Below, piece after piece: positions 7,460 to 12,683 of a DNA stretch of 13,466 nt (the stretch's first letter is position 1; each line of letters starts with the position of its first letter). The stretch is from CAYNQN01 sp964530525 (GTDB lineage Bacteria > Actinomycetota > Acidimicrobiia > Acidimicrobiales > Acidimicrobilacustridaceae): the NCBI GenBank assembly GCA_964530525.1, contig CAZHBH010000060.1, positions 1-13,466 of the forward strand, read 5' to 3'. The position numbers were made by a program, and so were the translations under genes. The notes below the pieces were generated by a model, which ran no database searches, was not told the origin of the DNA, and saw nothing but the letters and a program-made list of their open reading frames with translations.

Positions 7460-8359
7460 TCAGAGGTTGGTCTCTTCCGACGGTGCCGTGGCGGACCTCT
7501 CGATCGTGGAGGCCTTGGCGTCGGCAGGCGGGGGGCAGTCGGCGCCGAGCGAGTAGCTGGTCATGGAGATCGATCCGAACGCCGGGCCCTCGACGAAGGC
7601 GTCGGCTCTGCTGTCGGCGGCGGCTGCCAGGCCGGCGATGTACAGAAGCGGGATGAAGTGGTCGGGAGTAGGCACCGCTAGATCGAAGTCGGCGTGCTCC
7701 GTGAGCCTGAGAACGTCACCCGGGCTCTCGCTCAGCAACGTGGTGGCGGCGGCGTCGAACCGCCGGTTCCAATCGACCGCCCCGTCGGGACGGCTCCAGT
7801 CGATGCGGCGGAGGTTGTGCACCACGTTGCCGCTGCCGATGATCAGGACACCCTGGCTGCGAAGCGGCGCGAGCCGGGCGCCGAGGTCGAGGTGGTGCTC
7901 GAGCGGCTGCAGCGCGTTGATCGACAGCTGCACGACGGGAACGTCGGCGTCGGGGAACATGTGGGCGAGCACCGACCAGGTGCCGTGGTCTAGCCCCCAG
8001 CTGTCCATGTCGAGGCCGACCCAGCCCGGCTTGACCGTCTCGGCCACGAGCTCGGCGACCTCGGGGTGACCAGGAGCGGGGTAGTCGAAGTCGAACAGCT
8101 CCTGGGGGAACCCGTAGAAGTCGTGGATGACCCGCGGATTGGCCATCGCGGTCACGGCGGTGGCGTTCGTGTACCAGTGAGCAGAGATGCACAGCACGGC
8201 CCGGGGTGTGGGCACGCAGTCGCCGAAGGCCCTCCAGGCTTCGGTGAAGCGGTTGCGTTCGAGCGCGTTCATCGGGCTTCCGTGCCCCACGAACCCCGCC
8301 GGCATCACGGTCTGATCTGCCACTGGCCTCTCCACCGGATCATCGGTCGTGGGGCTCAT
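7460..8359 (-). CDS. ygiD: Class III extradiol ring-cleavage dioxygenase, 4,5-DOPA dioxygenase (YgiD/LigB) family
   Basis: 299 aa, normal length for the family. Metal-binding His candidates are His26 (FVGHGSP), His61 (ISAHWYT), His125 (GLDHGTW) and His234 (PTPDHFIPLLY). Also present are HDFYGFP at 79-85 and GSGNVVHNLR near 175-184. The family opens catechol rings (for example L-DOPA at the 4,5 bond) with a non-haem metal and oxygen; members are often annotated YgiD/DODA, and the true substrate here is not known. ATG 8359 is preceded by GGGAG at about 8 nt. A longer reading to 8587 would overlap the zinc-finger gene and was rejected. It lies 38 nt downstream of the zinc-finger gene on the same strand, a likely two-gene operon. 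Confidence 0.92.
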   Translation of the reverse strand: MSPTTDDPVERPVADQTVMPAGFVGHGSPMNALERNRFTEAWRAFGDCVPTPRAVLCISAHWYTNATAVTAMANPRVIHDFYGFPQELFDFDYPAPGHPEVAELVAETVKPGWVGLDMDSWGLDHGTWSVLAHMFPDADVPVVQLSINALQPLEHHLDLGARLAPLRSQGVLIIGSGNVVHNLRRIDWSRPDGAVDWNRRFDAAATTLLSESPGDVLRLTEHADFDLAVPTPDHFIPLLYIAGLAAAADSRADAFVEGPAFGSISMTSYSLGADCPPPADAKASTIERSATAPSEETNL

Positions 8360-8397
8360 CGAGGATCTCCCTGTGGTTGGCGGCGGGCTACTCGTGG

Positions 8398-8694
8398 TCA
8401 GGGGTGCGAAGGTGCCGGCGGGGCCCCGTCGACGTCGAAGAACAAGCTGTCGGAGTAGCACCACCACCAGTCCTCGCCCGGTTCGTAGCTGCGGATCAGC
8501 GGATGGTCCCGATGGTCGTGCCAGTGTGCGGTGGCGTGCCGGTTCGGCGAGTTGTCGCAGCAACCGACGTGGCCGCAACGCATGCACAATCGCAGGTGCA
8601 CCCAGCGTCCGCCGATGCGCAGGCAGTCTTCGCAGCCGTCGCTCGACGGCGTCACGGCGCTGATCGTGTCGAGGTGGGTGCAGGTGTCAGCCAT
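8398..8694 (-). CDS. UBP-type zinc finger domain protein
   Basis: 98 aa, essentially one ZnF-UBP domain. Likely zinc ligands are Cys5, His7, Cys21, Cys24, Cys37, Cys40, Cys45, His53, His57 and His64. The order Cx1H, CxxC, CxxCG..GC and H...H matches the family found in eukaryotic deubiquitinases and, as stand-alone small proteins, in many actinobacteria. The conserved tail DWWWCYSDSLFF follows. In eukaryotes the fold reads ubiquitin C-termini; the bacterial role is unknown. ATG 8694 has no clear Shine-Dalgarno. It is upstream of the dioxygenase gene with a 38-nt gap. The stop of a weak Cys-containing ORF overlaps its start. Confidence 0.88.
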   Translation of the reverse strand: MADTCTHLDTISAVTPSSDGCEDCLRIGGRWVHLRLCMRCGHVGCCDNSPNRHATAHWHDHRDHPLIRSYEPGEDWWWCYSDSLFFDVDGAPPAPSHP

Positions 8695-8965
8695 GGGCGC
8701 GGTATCCGTCCGGTCGGTGGCTAAGCGACGCCGACGACACCGGGGTCGTCAACGACTCGCGAGCGTCGGTCACGCTCCCATGCTCGCGCTCGCGAGCCTC
8801 GTGCGCCCGCTGGCACCGCTGACGCGGGTTCAGTAGCCATGCCGGCCGCCAAGCAGAGCCCTCCACCAATGGACCGGCTTGGCGACACACCCGGCACCAG
8901 TTCACCGTCGCTCCAGGGCTGACCTCCACGCACCGCACCCGGTGTCGCCAACACCGACGACCCAA
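8687..8965 (-). CDS. Doubtful small Cys-containing ORF upstream of the zinc-finger gene
   Basis: An open frame of 92 codons from ATG 8965 ends in a TGA overlapping the first codons of the UBP zinc-finger gene. The middle reads WCRVCRQAG then PRQRCQRAHEARERE, vaguely like small treble-clef proteins (CxxC ... CxQRAH). The C-terminal part looks random. There is no convincing ribosome site and no recognised family. It may be real, a decayed remnant or chance in GC-rich DNA. Confidence 0.25.
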   Translation of the reverse strand: MGRRCWRHRVRCVEVSPGATVNWCRVCRQAGPLVEGSAWRPAWLLNPRQRCQRAHEAREREHGSVTDARESLTTPVSSASLSHRPDGYRAHG

Positions 8966-9107
8966 GAAGGCGAAGGCCCAGGTCTGCGACCTGGGCCTTC
9001 GCTCGAAGTCCCCCGATCAGCTCTCGATGAGGTGGCCTCTCATGGTCTTCGAGTCAGCATCCACACGAAGGCTATCGCTCTTCCTCAGACCGAGGGATGC
9101 CGGCCCG
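8695..9107. other. 413-bp stretch without a confident gene
   Basis: Between the zinc-finger start and the end of the membrane-anchored partner gene. It holds the doubtful small ORF above and one very strong hairpin at 8970-9002. I see nothing else I can support on either strand. Confidence 0.5.
8970..9002 (-). terminator. Perfect 15-bp stem hairpin, terminator of the sigma/partner operon
   Basis: GCGAAGGCCCAGGTC, loop TGC, then its exact reverse complement. It lies 105 nt downstream of the stop of the membrane-anchored gene (minus strand). No long T-tract follows on either strand; the minus side continues CTTCTTGGG. Strand is assigned from gene context. Confidence 0.7.
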
Positions 9108-10151
9108 TCAGCCCAAGCCGATCGAGTTGACGACTGCCAGGGTCTCCTCGTCGCTCATGCCATGGGAGCGCACGTTGTGCTCCACGCCATCTGCTGACCA
9201 AAGAACGCTCACCTGCAGGGCGCCGCCCACATAGGGCGTATCCCAGCGGCTGAAGACGTTCGCCTGGGAGCCGTCGTCGAGTGTGACGCCGTAGCGGACG
9301 GACTCGCCGAGGGTGAGTCCAGACCCCAAGCCACCTGGCGGGGTATCGATCGGCGTGCGCTGCGAGTAGATGAACCACTGCTCCGAAACGGGCAGGCCTA
9401 TCTCGTCGATCCCCAACGACGGATCCGACGTCCACCAGGTGTCGGTGTGCCTCCAGGTAACGGTTCGCCCGGGAACGAGGAAGTTCCCATCGCCGCCTTC
9501 CGTGATCGAGATCTTCTGACCCCATCCAAGGAGAGGGGCATGGATGCGTGGTAGCGGTCTTCCGATGAGCAACTCGGCAAGTTCGAAGCTCTCCACGACG
9601 CAGTGCTGGGGGTTGTCATCGGCGGCAACCTTGGCGCACCCGTACTCGTCGAGCTCGAGCGGGGGCAGAGCAGGTGGTCGTTCCCACTGACCCTCGTCGG
9701 TCGGAAGCTGGCCCTGGCCCTGGCCCTGGCTCTCGGGCGCAGGTGCGACCGGCGCCTCGACCTCGTCGACCCATGCGTCGCCCTCGGTGTCCTCTGTGAC
9801 CGCCTCGTTCGGAGACGCCTTGTCGGTGACGACGGTGTCGGTCGGGCCGGACTGGGCTTCGCCGGTTGGCTCGGTGGGCGAGGCGACAGCTTCATCGGTG
9901 CTGAGCTCGCTCTCGGCGGTTTCGCCCCCGGTGACCGTCTCGGGGTCGCTCTCGCCCCCGACCATGCCGATGGCTCCTGCTATCAGGGCGATCAACATCA
10001 CCACCGCAGCAACCGGGAAGGCCCACATCGTGTGACGGCTGGAGCGCCCTGGAGACGAGACCTTCTGGCTCCTCGCGGCCACCTCCTCGAGGGTCACCGG
10101 GGCCGCCGCGCCCTCGATGAGGTCCCGAAGCTCGCTGTTGATCCTGCTCAT
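9108..10151 (-). CDS. Single-pass membrane protein with acidic Thr/Pro/Glu linker, probable anti-sigma partner of the ECF sigma factor
   Basis: 347 aa. Residues 1-42 are cytoplasmic (MSRINSELRDLIEGAAAPVT...); one membrane helix spans about 43-63 (WAFPVAAVVMLIALIAGAIG); then comes a long extracytoplasmic Ser/Thr/Glu/Pro-rich linker to about 150 with a GQGQGQ run. A folded C-terminal domain of about 185 residues follows, with two Cys (YGCAKV, QHCVVE) and a Trp-rich TWRHTDTWWTSD segment. No named family is recognised for the outer domain. ATG 10151 overlaps the sigma-factor stop as ATGA, a typical sigma/anti-sigma coupling; the in-frame extension to 10313 is really sigma-gene DNA read in another frame. 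The layout suggests an envelope sensor that binds the sigma factor through its short N-terminus, but that region lacks a recognisable zinc anti-sigma motif. Confidence 0.75.
   Translation of the reverse strand: MSRINSELRDLIEGAAAPVTLEEVAARSQKVSSPGRSSRHTMWAFPVAAVVMLIALIAGAIGMVGGESDPETVTGGETAESELSTDEAVASPTEPTGEAQSGPTDTVVTDKASPNEAVTEDTEGDAWVDEVEAPVAPAPESQGQGQGQLPTDEGQWERPPALPPLELDEYGCAKVAADDNPQHCVVESFELAELLIGRPLPRIHAPLLGWGQKISITEGGDGNFLVPGRTVTWRHTDTWWTSDPSLGIDEIGLPVSEQWFIYSQRTPIDTPPGGLGSGLTLGESVRYGVTLDDGSQANVFSRWDTPYVGGALQVSVLWSADGVEHNVRSHGMSDEETLAVVNSIGLG
9708..9731 (-). repeat. 6-bp tandem repeat encoding Gln-Gly run
   Basis: CTGGCC is repeated three times, followed by CTGGCT. It encodes the GQGQGQ segment in the linker of the membrane protein. 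Such short tandem units can change copy number in frame. Confidence 0.7.
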
Positions 10152-10608
10152 GCGCTCTTTACCTCCATGGCTCTTTGAAGTCGTGCCATCGCCCGCTCCA
10201 CGTGCTTCTGTACGGTCGAGATCGATGTGTCGGTCAGCTCGGCCACCTCTCGCAACTTCCAGCCGAAGCCGTGCACGAGCACCACGCAGACCCCTGCATC
10301 TCGGTGAGCTCACTCAGCAAGCGCCCCAGCTCTGGCTCGACCCAGGGTTCTGACCTGATGGGAACTGGTGCGGGAAGCTCCGGGGCCTTGCGTTCGCGTG
10401 TACTGCTCTGGCCAACCCGGTACAGGTAACCCACCGGGTTGGCCAAAGCTTCAACCGCCGCCCAGTTCTCCCAAGCCCACGCGAGGGCCTCGGCTGTCGC
10501 CTCGCGGCCGCGCTCGGGGCCATATGCCGCTACGAGCGCTCGGCGCAGCCGGGGCTCGGCGTCGAGGAAGAAGGCTTCGAAGCTCTCCGCCACCCCTTCG
10601 GCCCTCAC
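10148..10608 (-). pseudogene. ECF (SigE-like) RNA polymerase sigma factor, frameshifted
   Basis: From GTG 10608 (GGGGGG 3 nt upstream) the first frame encodes sigma region 2: SFEAFFLDAEPRLRRAL ... ALANPVGYLYRVGQS (about residues 9-68), then the linker LGRLLSELTEMQG. At GGGG 10294-10291 the frame breaks and would run to a TGA after 33 nonsense codons (stop at 10234). Shifting by -1 restores region 4: VCVVLVHGFGWKLREVAELT then TSISTVQKHVERAMARLQRA, ending at TGA 10148, which overlaps the ATG of the membrane-partner gene. The repaired protein is about 153 aa, normal for the family. The usual wording is LQRVxVVL, so loss of one C from CAGCGGGTC would give exactly the observed CAGGGGTC. A sequencing or assembly error, a true mutation, or programmed -1 slippage are all possible. 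Confidence 0.85.
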
Positions 10609-10627
10609 GTTCCCCCCATCTGCTCGA

Positions 10628-10649
10628 TGGTCAACACTTTCGTTGACCA
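10628..10649. promoter_or_regulatory. 8-bp inverted repeat upstream of the sigma gene
   Basis: TGGTCAAC, a 6-nt spacer, then GTTGACCA: perfect 8-bp arms 20 bp before the sigma GTG. TTGACC in each arm also resembles a -35 box, but no matching -10 is found on either strand. Candidate operator. Confidence 0.45.
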
Positions 10650-10662
10650 CCTCTGTAGAGGT
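10649..10662. promoter_or_regulatory. Second palindrome adjoining the first
   Basis: ACCTCT-GT-AGAGGT: 6-bp perfect arms with a 2-nt centre, sharing one base with the preceding inverted repeat. Tandem palindromes just upstream of a regulator gene suggest a regulated promoter, though chance cannot be excluded for a site this short. Confidence 0.3.
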
Positions 10663-10705
10663 AGAGCATCGAGGGGCTCCGTCGTTACGACAAAAAGGTG
10701 AGCCC

Positions 10706-10804
10706 ATCAAGGAGCACAGCCGATTGCGTCTGGAAGCGGACCCTGCGCTGTCCCTCGTCGAGTGCAACGGCGCAGGCATCGCCGTCATTCGGCTCAATCT
10801 CTGA
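10706..10804 (+). pseudogene. Possible 3' remnant of a gene
   Basis: The plus frame ending at TGA 10804 reads EHSRLRLEADPALSLVEC then NGAGIAVIRLNL, which has the look of a real protein tail, and a terminator-like hairpin begins 6 nt after the stop. No start codon or family is recognised; upstream codons in the frame turn into antisense of the sigma gene. AAAGGTGAG stands 4 nt before an ATC codon at 10706 where a start would fit, so a 32-residue ORF with a lost start is another reading. Confidence 0.22.
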
Positions 10805-10809
10805 AATGC

Positions 10810-10837
10810 AAGGGGCCGGCGTGAGCCCCGGGCCCTT
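10810..10837 (+). terminator. Terminator-like hairpin after the possible gene remnant
   Basis: AAGGGGCCGG and CCGGGCCCTT pair except for one G-G mismatch, with an 8-nt loop. It follows the stop at 10804 by 5 nt. No clear T-tract. Confidence 0.4.
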
Positions 10838-10866
10838 CGTTGGTAGATGCTACGGCGAGCGCGCAA

Positions 10867-10893
10867 CTTGAAATCCACAGGCTCGATTTCAAG
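10867..10893. promoter_or_regulatory. 9-bp inverted repeat upstream of fic, candidate operator
   Basis: CTTGAAATC, a 9-nt spacer, then GATTTCAAG, perfectly matched. TTCAAG and CTTGAG recur nearer the fic start (around 10960 and 10981). The Fic protein has a C-terminal winged-helix-like region, so self-regulation is possible. Confidence 0.4.
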
Positions 10894-10976
10894 CATCCGC
10901 GCGCAACCTTGATCCCCGCTCCAGCGCCTGAACCGGTACGAGAAGTTGCACGCCTGGAATTCAAGGTTCATGGCGC

Positions 10977-10982
10977 TAAGCT
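10977..10982 (+). promoter_or_regulatory. Candidate -10 box for a leaderless fic mRNA
   Basis: TAAGCT (TAnnnT) ends 6 nt before the ATG at 10989. GAGGA directly abuts the ATG, too close for a normal Shine-Dalgarno. Inference. Confidence 0.4.
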
Positions 10983-10988
10983 TGAGGA

Positions 10989-12182
10989 ATGCAGATCGAG
11001 CGGTTCCGCGAGTCACCCACCGGGAGGCTGGTGCCGATCACCGTCGAGGAGGCCGGCCACGAGGTCGACCACTTCGCATTCGCCCCCGACCCGCTGCCAT
11101 CCGATCTCAACCTCGGCGCTAAGACCTGGGGTGCTGCGATCGATGCCGCACACCACCTCGGCCGCCTGGACGCGCTGGCCAAGGAACTCCTGCCGAACCC
11201 AATGCTCGTCTCCCGTCCGACCATCCGCCGGGAGGCGGTCAGCACCTCGGCGCTCGAAGGAACGTTCGCTCCCGCCGCCGACGTCCTCAGCTCGGAACTC
11301 GATGCGAACATGCCCCGAAGCCACGCCGTCACCGAGGTGCTGAACTTCATCCACGCAACCGAGCAGGGCATCGCGCGGATGAAGTTCCTGCCGATCAGCA
11401 CGCGCCTCGCGTGCGAGCTGCAGGAGACCCTCATCAGCGGCACGCCGAGCGAGAACTGGCAGACCGGGAATGTCCGCCAGACCCAGGTGCTCATCGGGCC
11501 CTACAAGGGCTGCAGCGTGCTCGAGGCGACCTACATACCACCCCCGCCCGGAGACGAGCTCTCGAACGGCATGTCCGACTGGGAGAAGTGGATCCACAAC
11601 GAGACGGATCTTCATCCCGTCATCCGCGTCGCCGCCGCTCACTACCAGTTCGAGGCCCTGCACCCGTTCACAGACGGGAACGGCCGGATCGGGCGCCTCA
11701 TCGCCATCCTCCAGCTCATGGACTACGGGCTCCTCAGCGAGCCCCTGATCAATCTCTCGCCGTACTTCGAGGCGCAGTCGGACCGGTATCGCCACCTGCT
11801 GCGGGAGGTGAGCACGGCCGGAGCGTTCGACGAGTGGATCACCTACTTCTGCAATGCGCTCAGCGCGCAGGCGAAGGACGCCGAGTCCCGCATCCGAGCC
11901 CTGCTGGCCTGGCGGGAGGATGCGCTGTCCACCCTGCGGGCCCGAGGGATGAAGGGAGTCGCGCTCGCGGTGACCGAGAAGCTCATCGAGTTTCCATCGC
12001 TGACCGTCAAGCACGTCTCGGCCACCCACAATGTGAGCGTCCAAGCCGCCAACCACGCTGTCGCCCGGCTCACCGAGGCCGGCATCCTCGAAGAGGTCAC
12101 CGGCCGCAGCTACAACCGCGTCTTCCAGGCGCCCTCCGTGCTGGACATCCTCTTCCGGCCTTCACCGACGCCCAGCCGTTAG
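10989..12182 (+). CDS. fic: Fic family AMP-transferase (class II, with N-terminal inhibitory helix)
   Basis: 397 aa. The catalytic loop HPFTDGNGRIGR is at 225-236 and matches HxFx(D/E)GNGRxxR fully, so transfer of AMP from ATP to a protein hydroxyl is expected. The inhibitory helix motif (S/T)xxxE(G/N) is TSALEG at 86-91, before the Fic core, placing Glu90 as the residue that would block ATP gamma-phosphate binding: a class II, self-inhibited Fic. The N-terminal Fic_N region is about 35-110. The C-terminal 60-70 residues (LTVKHVSATHNVSVQAANHA, then LTEAGILEEVTG) look like a winged helix, as in many Fic/DOC regulators. The target is unknown; such proteins act as toxins or as housekeeping modifiers. 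It is divergent from the sigma gene and borders the attachment-like region. Its TAG stop lies inside the left 22-bp direct repeat. Confidence 0.93.
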   Translation: MQIERFRESPTGRLVPITVEEAGHEVDHFAFAPDPLPSDLNLGAKTWGAAIDAAHHLGRLDALAKELLPNPMLVSRPTIRREAVSTSALEGTFAPAADVLSSELDANMPRSHAVTEVLNFIHATEQGIARMKFLPISTRLACELQETLISGTPSENWQTGNVRQTQVLIGPYKGCSVLEATYIPPPPGDELSNGMSDWEKWIHNETDLHPVIRVAAAHYQFEALHPFTDGNGRIGRLIAILQLMDYGLLSEPLINLSPYFEAQSDRYRHLLREVSTAGAFDEWITYFCNALSAQAKDAESRIRALLAWREDALSTLRARGMKGVALAVTEKLIEFPSLTVKHVSATHNVSVQAANHAVARLTEAGILEEVTGRSYNRVFQAPSVLDILFRPSPTPSR

Positions 12183-12197
12183 AAGATCCATTAGAGG
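12176..12197 (+). repeat. Outer direct repeat, left copy, around the tRNA fragment
   Basis: Begins CCGTTAGAAG and matches the copy at 12416-12437 at 19 of 22 positions. It covers the fic stop codon. It is itself an imperfect 12-bp tandem (CCGTTAGAAG, then CCATTAGAGG). Confidence 0.7.
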
Positions 12198-12212
12198 CGG
12201 GCGGGAACGAGG

Positions 12213-12238
12213 AGGGCCCACCCTCTCGGATGGGCCCT
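12213..12238 (-). terminator. Hairpin downstream of the tRNA-Met fragment
   Basis: On the minus strand AGGGCCCATCC, loop GAGA, GGGTGGGCCCT: 11 paired positions with one U-G wobble and a GNRA loop, better on this strand than on the plus. It begins 16 nt after the tRNA CCA end, as expected for the terminator of the original tRNA gene. No T-tract. Confidence 0.65.
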
Positions 12239-12247
12239 GACCTGCGG
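12237..12247 (+). repeat. Inner direct repeat, left copy
   Basis: CTGACCTGCGG, identical to 12347-12357, 110 bp apart. The two copies bracket the tRNA-derived segment. Candidate recombinase-binding site. Confidence 0.6.
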
Positions 12248-12253
12248 TTTCGT

Positions 12254-12298
12254 TGGTGGCGGGGCCAAGATCTGAACTTGCGACCTTCGGGTTATGAG
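12254..12298 (-). other. tRNA-Met(CAT) 3' half, probable att core
   Basis: Read on the minus strand: anticodon loop CTCATAA with T33 and anticodon CAT (12296-12294); anticodon stem 3' strand CCCGA; variable loop AGGTC; T-arm GCAAG-TTCAGAT-CTTGG; acceptor 3' strand CCCCGCC; A discriminator; encoded CCA (12256-12254). Homology stops at the 5' edge of the anticodon loop: the next bases cannot pair with CCCGA, and no D-arm or acceptor 5' strand exists. It cannot make a tRNA. The T-loop has G where A58 is near-universal, and the T-stem has one G-G mismatch, so it has drifted. Tyrosine recombinases commonly use exactly this stretch (anticodon loop to 3' end) as the attachment core. If it is an element end, the intact tRNA would lie beyond the right edge. 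Confidence 0.8.
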
Positions 12299-12346
12299 GC
12301 GCTTGGGGCCTGTTCACCCGGTGTCGCCTCATGCCAGAATGTGCCG

Positions 12347-12357
12347 CTGACCTGCGG
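12347..12357 (+). repeat. Inner direct repeat, right copy
   Basis: CTGACCTGCGG, identical to the copy at 12237-12247, in the same orientation. Confidence 0.6.
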
Positions 12358-12415
12358 ATACGCGTGCCAACCCCGTCCCGGTAGATCTCGCCAGAACCGG
12401 CTCGTGACGCTCCGT

Positions 12416-12437
12416 CCGTTAGAAGTTCCGTTAGAAG
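12416..12437 (+). repeat. Outer direct repeat, right copy
   Basis: Two tandem CCGTTAGAAG units on a 12-bp period; 19 of 22 positions match the left copy at 12176-12197, exactly 240 bp away. It resembles paired arm-type integrase sites. Confidence 0.7.
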
Positions 12438-12461
12438 TCACGCCTCGTCGGGGCGAGTGCG

Positions 12462-12479
12462 GTCGGCACCGTCGGCACC
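12462..12479 (+). repeat. 9-bp tandem duplication
   Basis: GTCGGCACC occurs twice head to tail. Purpose unknown. Confidence 0.5.
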
Positions 12480-12493
12480 CCGGTCTACGGGGA

Positions 12494-12513
12494 GCGTCGA
12501 GGCCTTCCGACGC
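12494..12513. repeat. Inverted repeat GCGTCG / CGACGC
   Basis: 6-bp perfect arms around an 8-nt spacer containing AGGCCT. Hairpin or protein site; may be chance in GC-rich DNA. Confidence 0.25.
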
Positions 12514-12587
12514 CGCGCAGGACCTTGGGTTTCCTGGTTCTCGGGCTCGGCGTAGAACTCGTGCTCGTCGTCTCGGGTCATCATCAT

Positions 12588-12609
12588 GTTGGCCATCCGG
12601 GGGGCCAAC
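12588..12609. repeat. Inverted repeat GTTGGCC / GGCCAAC
   Basis: 7-bp perfect arms with an 8-nt spacer, 75 bp before the nucleotidyltransferase gene. It could insulate that gene from upstream transcription. Confidence 0.35.
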
Positions 12610-12635
12610 GTCCCGTCGCAGCGTTACCGCGCATG

Positions 12636-12655
12636 AATGGAAGGATTGTTCCATT
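12636..12655. promoter_or_regulatory. Operator-like inverted repeat before the nucleotidyltransferase gene
   Basis: AATGGAA, spacer GGATTG, TTCCATT: perfect 7-bp arms in a locally AT-richer patch. It lies 16 bp upstream of the -10-like box, over the -35 area. The downstream protein has an HTH domain, so autorepression here is plausible. Confidence 0.5.
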
Positions 12656-12671
12656 TCTGCTGGATAGCGAC

Positions 12672-12677
12672 TAGCCT
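12672..12677 (+). promoter_or_regulatory. Candidate -10 box for a leaderless MNT-HEPN mRNA
   Basis: TAGCCT (TAnnnT) ends 6 nt before GTG 12684, with GAGGAA abutting the start: the same layout as before fic. Confidence 0.4.
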
Positions 12678-12683
12678 GAGGAA

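Larger units (their letters stand above)
10609..10988. other. 380-bp region between the sigma factor and Fic genes
   Basis: Divergent intergenic DNA holding two adjoining palindromes near the sigma start, a possible gene-tail remnant, a terminator-like hairpin, and an inverted repeat plus -10 box before Fic. Each is listed separately. No full gene is seen. Confidence 0.6.
12183..12683. other. 501-bp non-coding junction, attP-like recombination region
   Basis: No gene is supported on either strand. In order it holds the left outer repeat, a terminator hairpin, the left inner repeat, a tRNA-Met 3' half, the right inner repeat, the right outer repeat, a 9-bp tandem duplication, two hairpins and an operator-like inverted repeat before the nucleotidyltransferase gene. 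A long plus-strand open frame crosses it, but its peptide WRGQDLNLRPSGYE is simply the antisense of tRNA sequence. Confidence 0.6.

Noticed and set aside
8879..9130. Plus-strand 83-codon ORF across the strong hairpin
   Set aside because: Pro/His/Ser-rich composition, crosses a terminator and has no ribosome site.
10234..11016. 260-residue sigma protein starting at 11016
   Set aside because: Residues before the GTG at 10608 come from intergenic palindromes and the fic promoter and have no sigma-like content.
12254..12330. A functional tRNA-Met gene
   Set aside because: Only the anticodon loop through CCA is present; the anticodon stem 5' strand, D-arm and acceptor 5' strand are missing, and the T-arm carries two damaging changes.
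12176..12479. CRISPR array
   Set aside because: Repeats are 9-22 bp, occur twice each, and are nested around a tRNA core with unequal spacing; there are no cas genes.
11411..12667. Long plus frame running through fic and the junction, containing WRGQDLNLRPSGYE
   Set aside because: That peptide is the well-known false translation of antisense tRNA sequence; the frame is out of phase with fic and passes through the tRNA-Met fragment and repeats.
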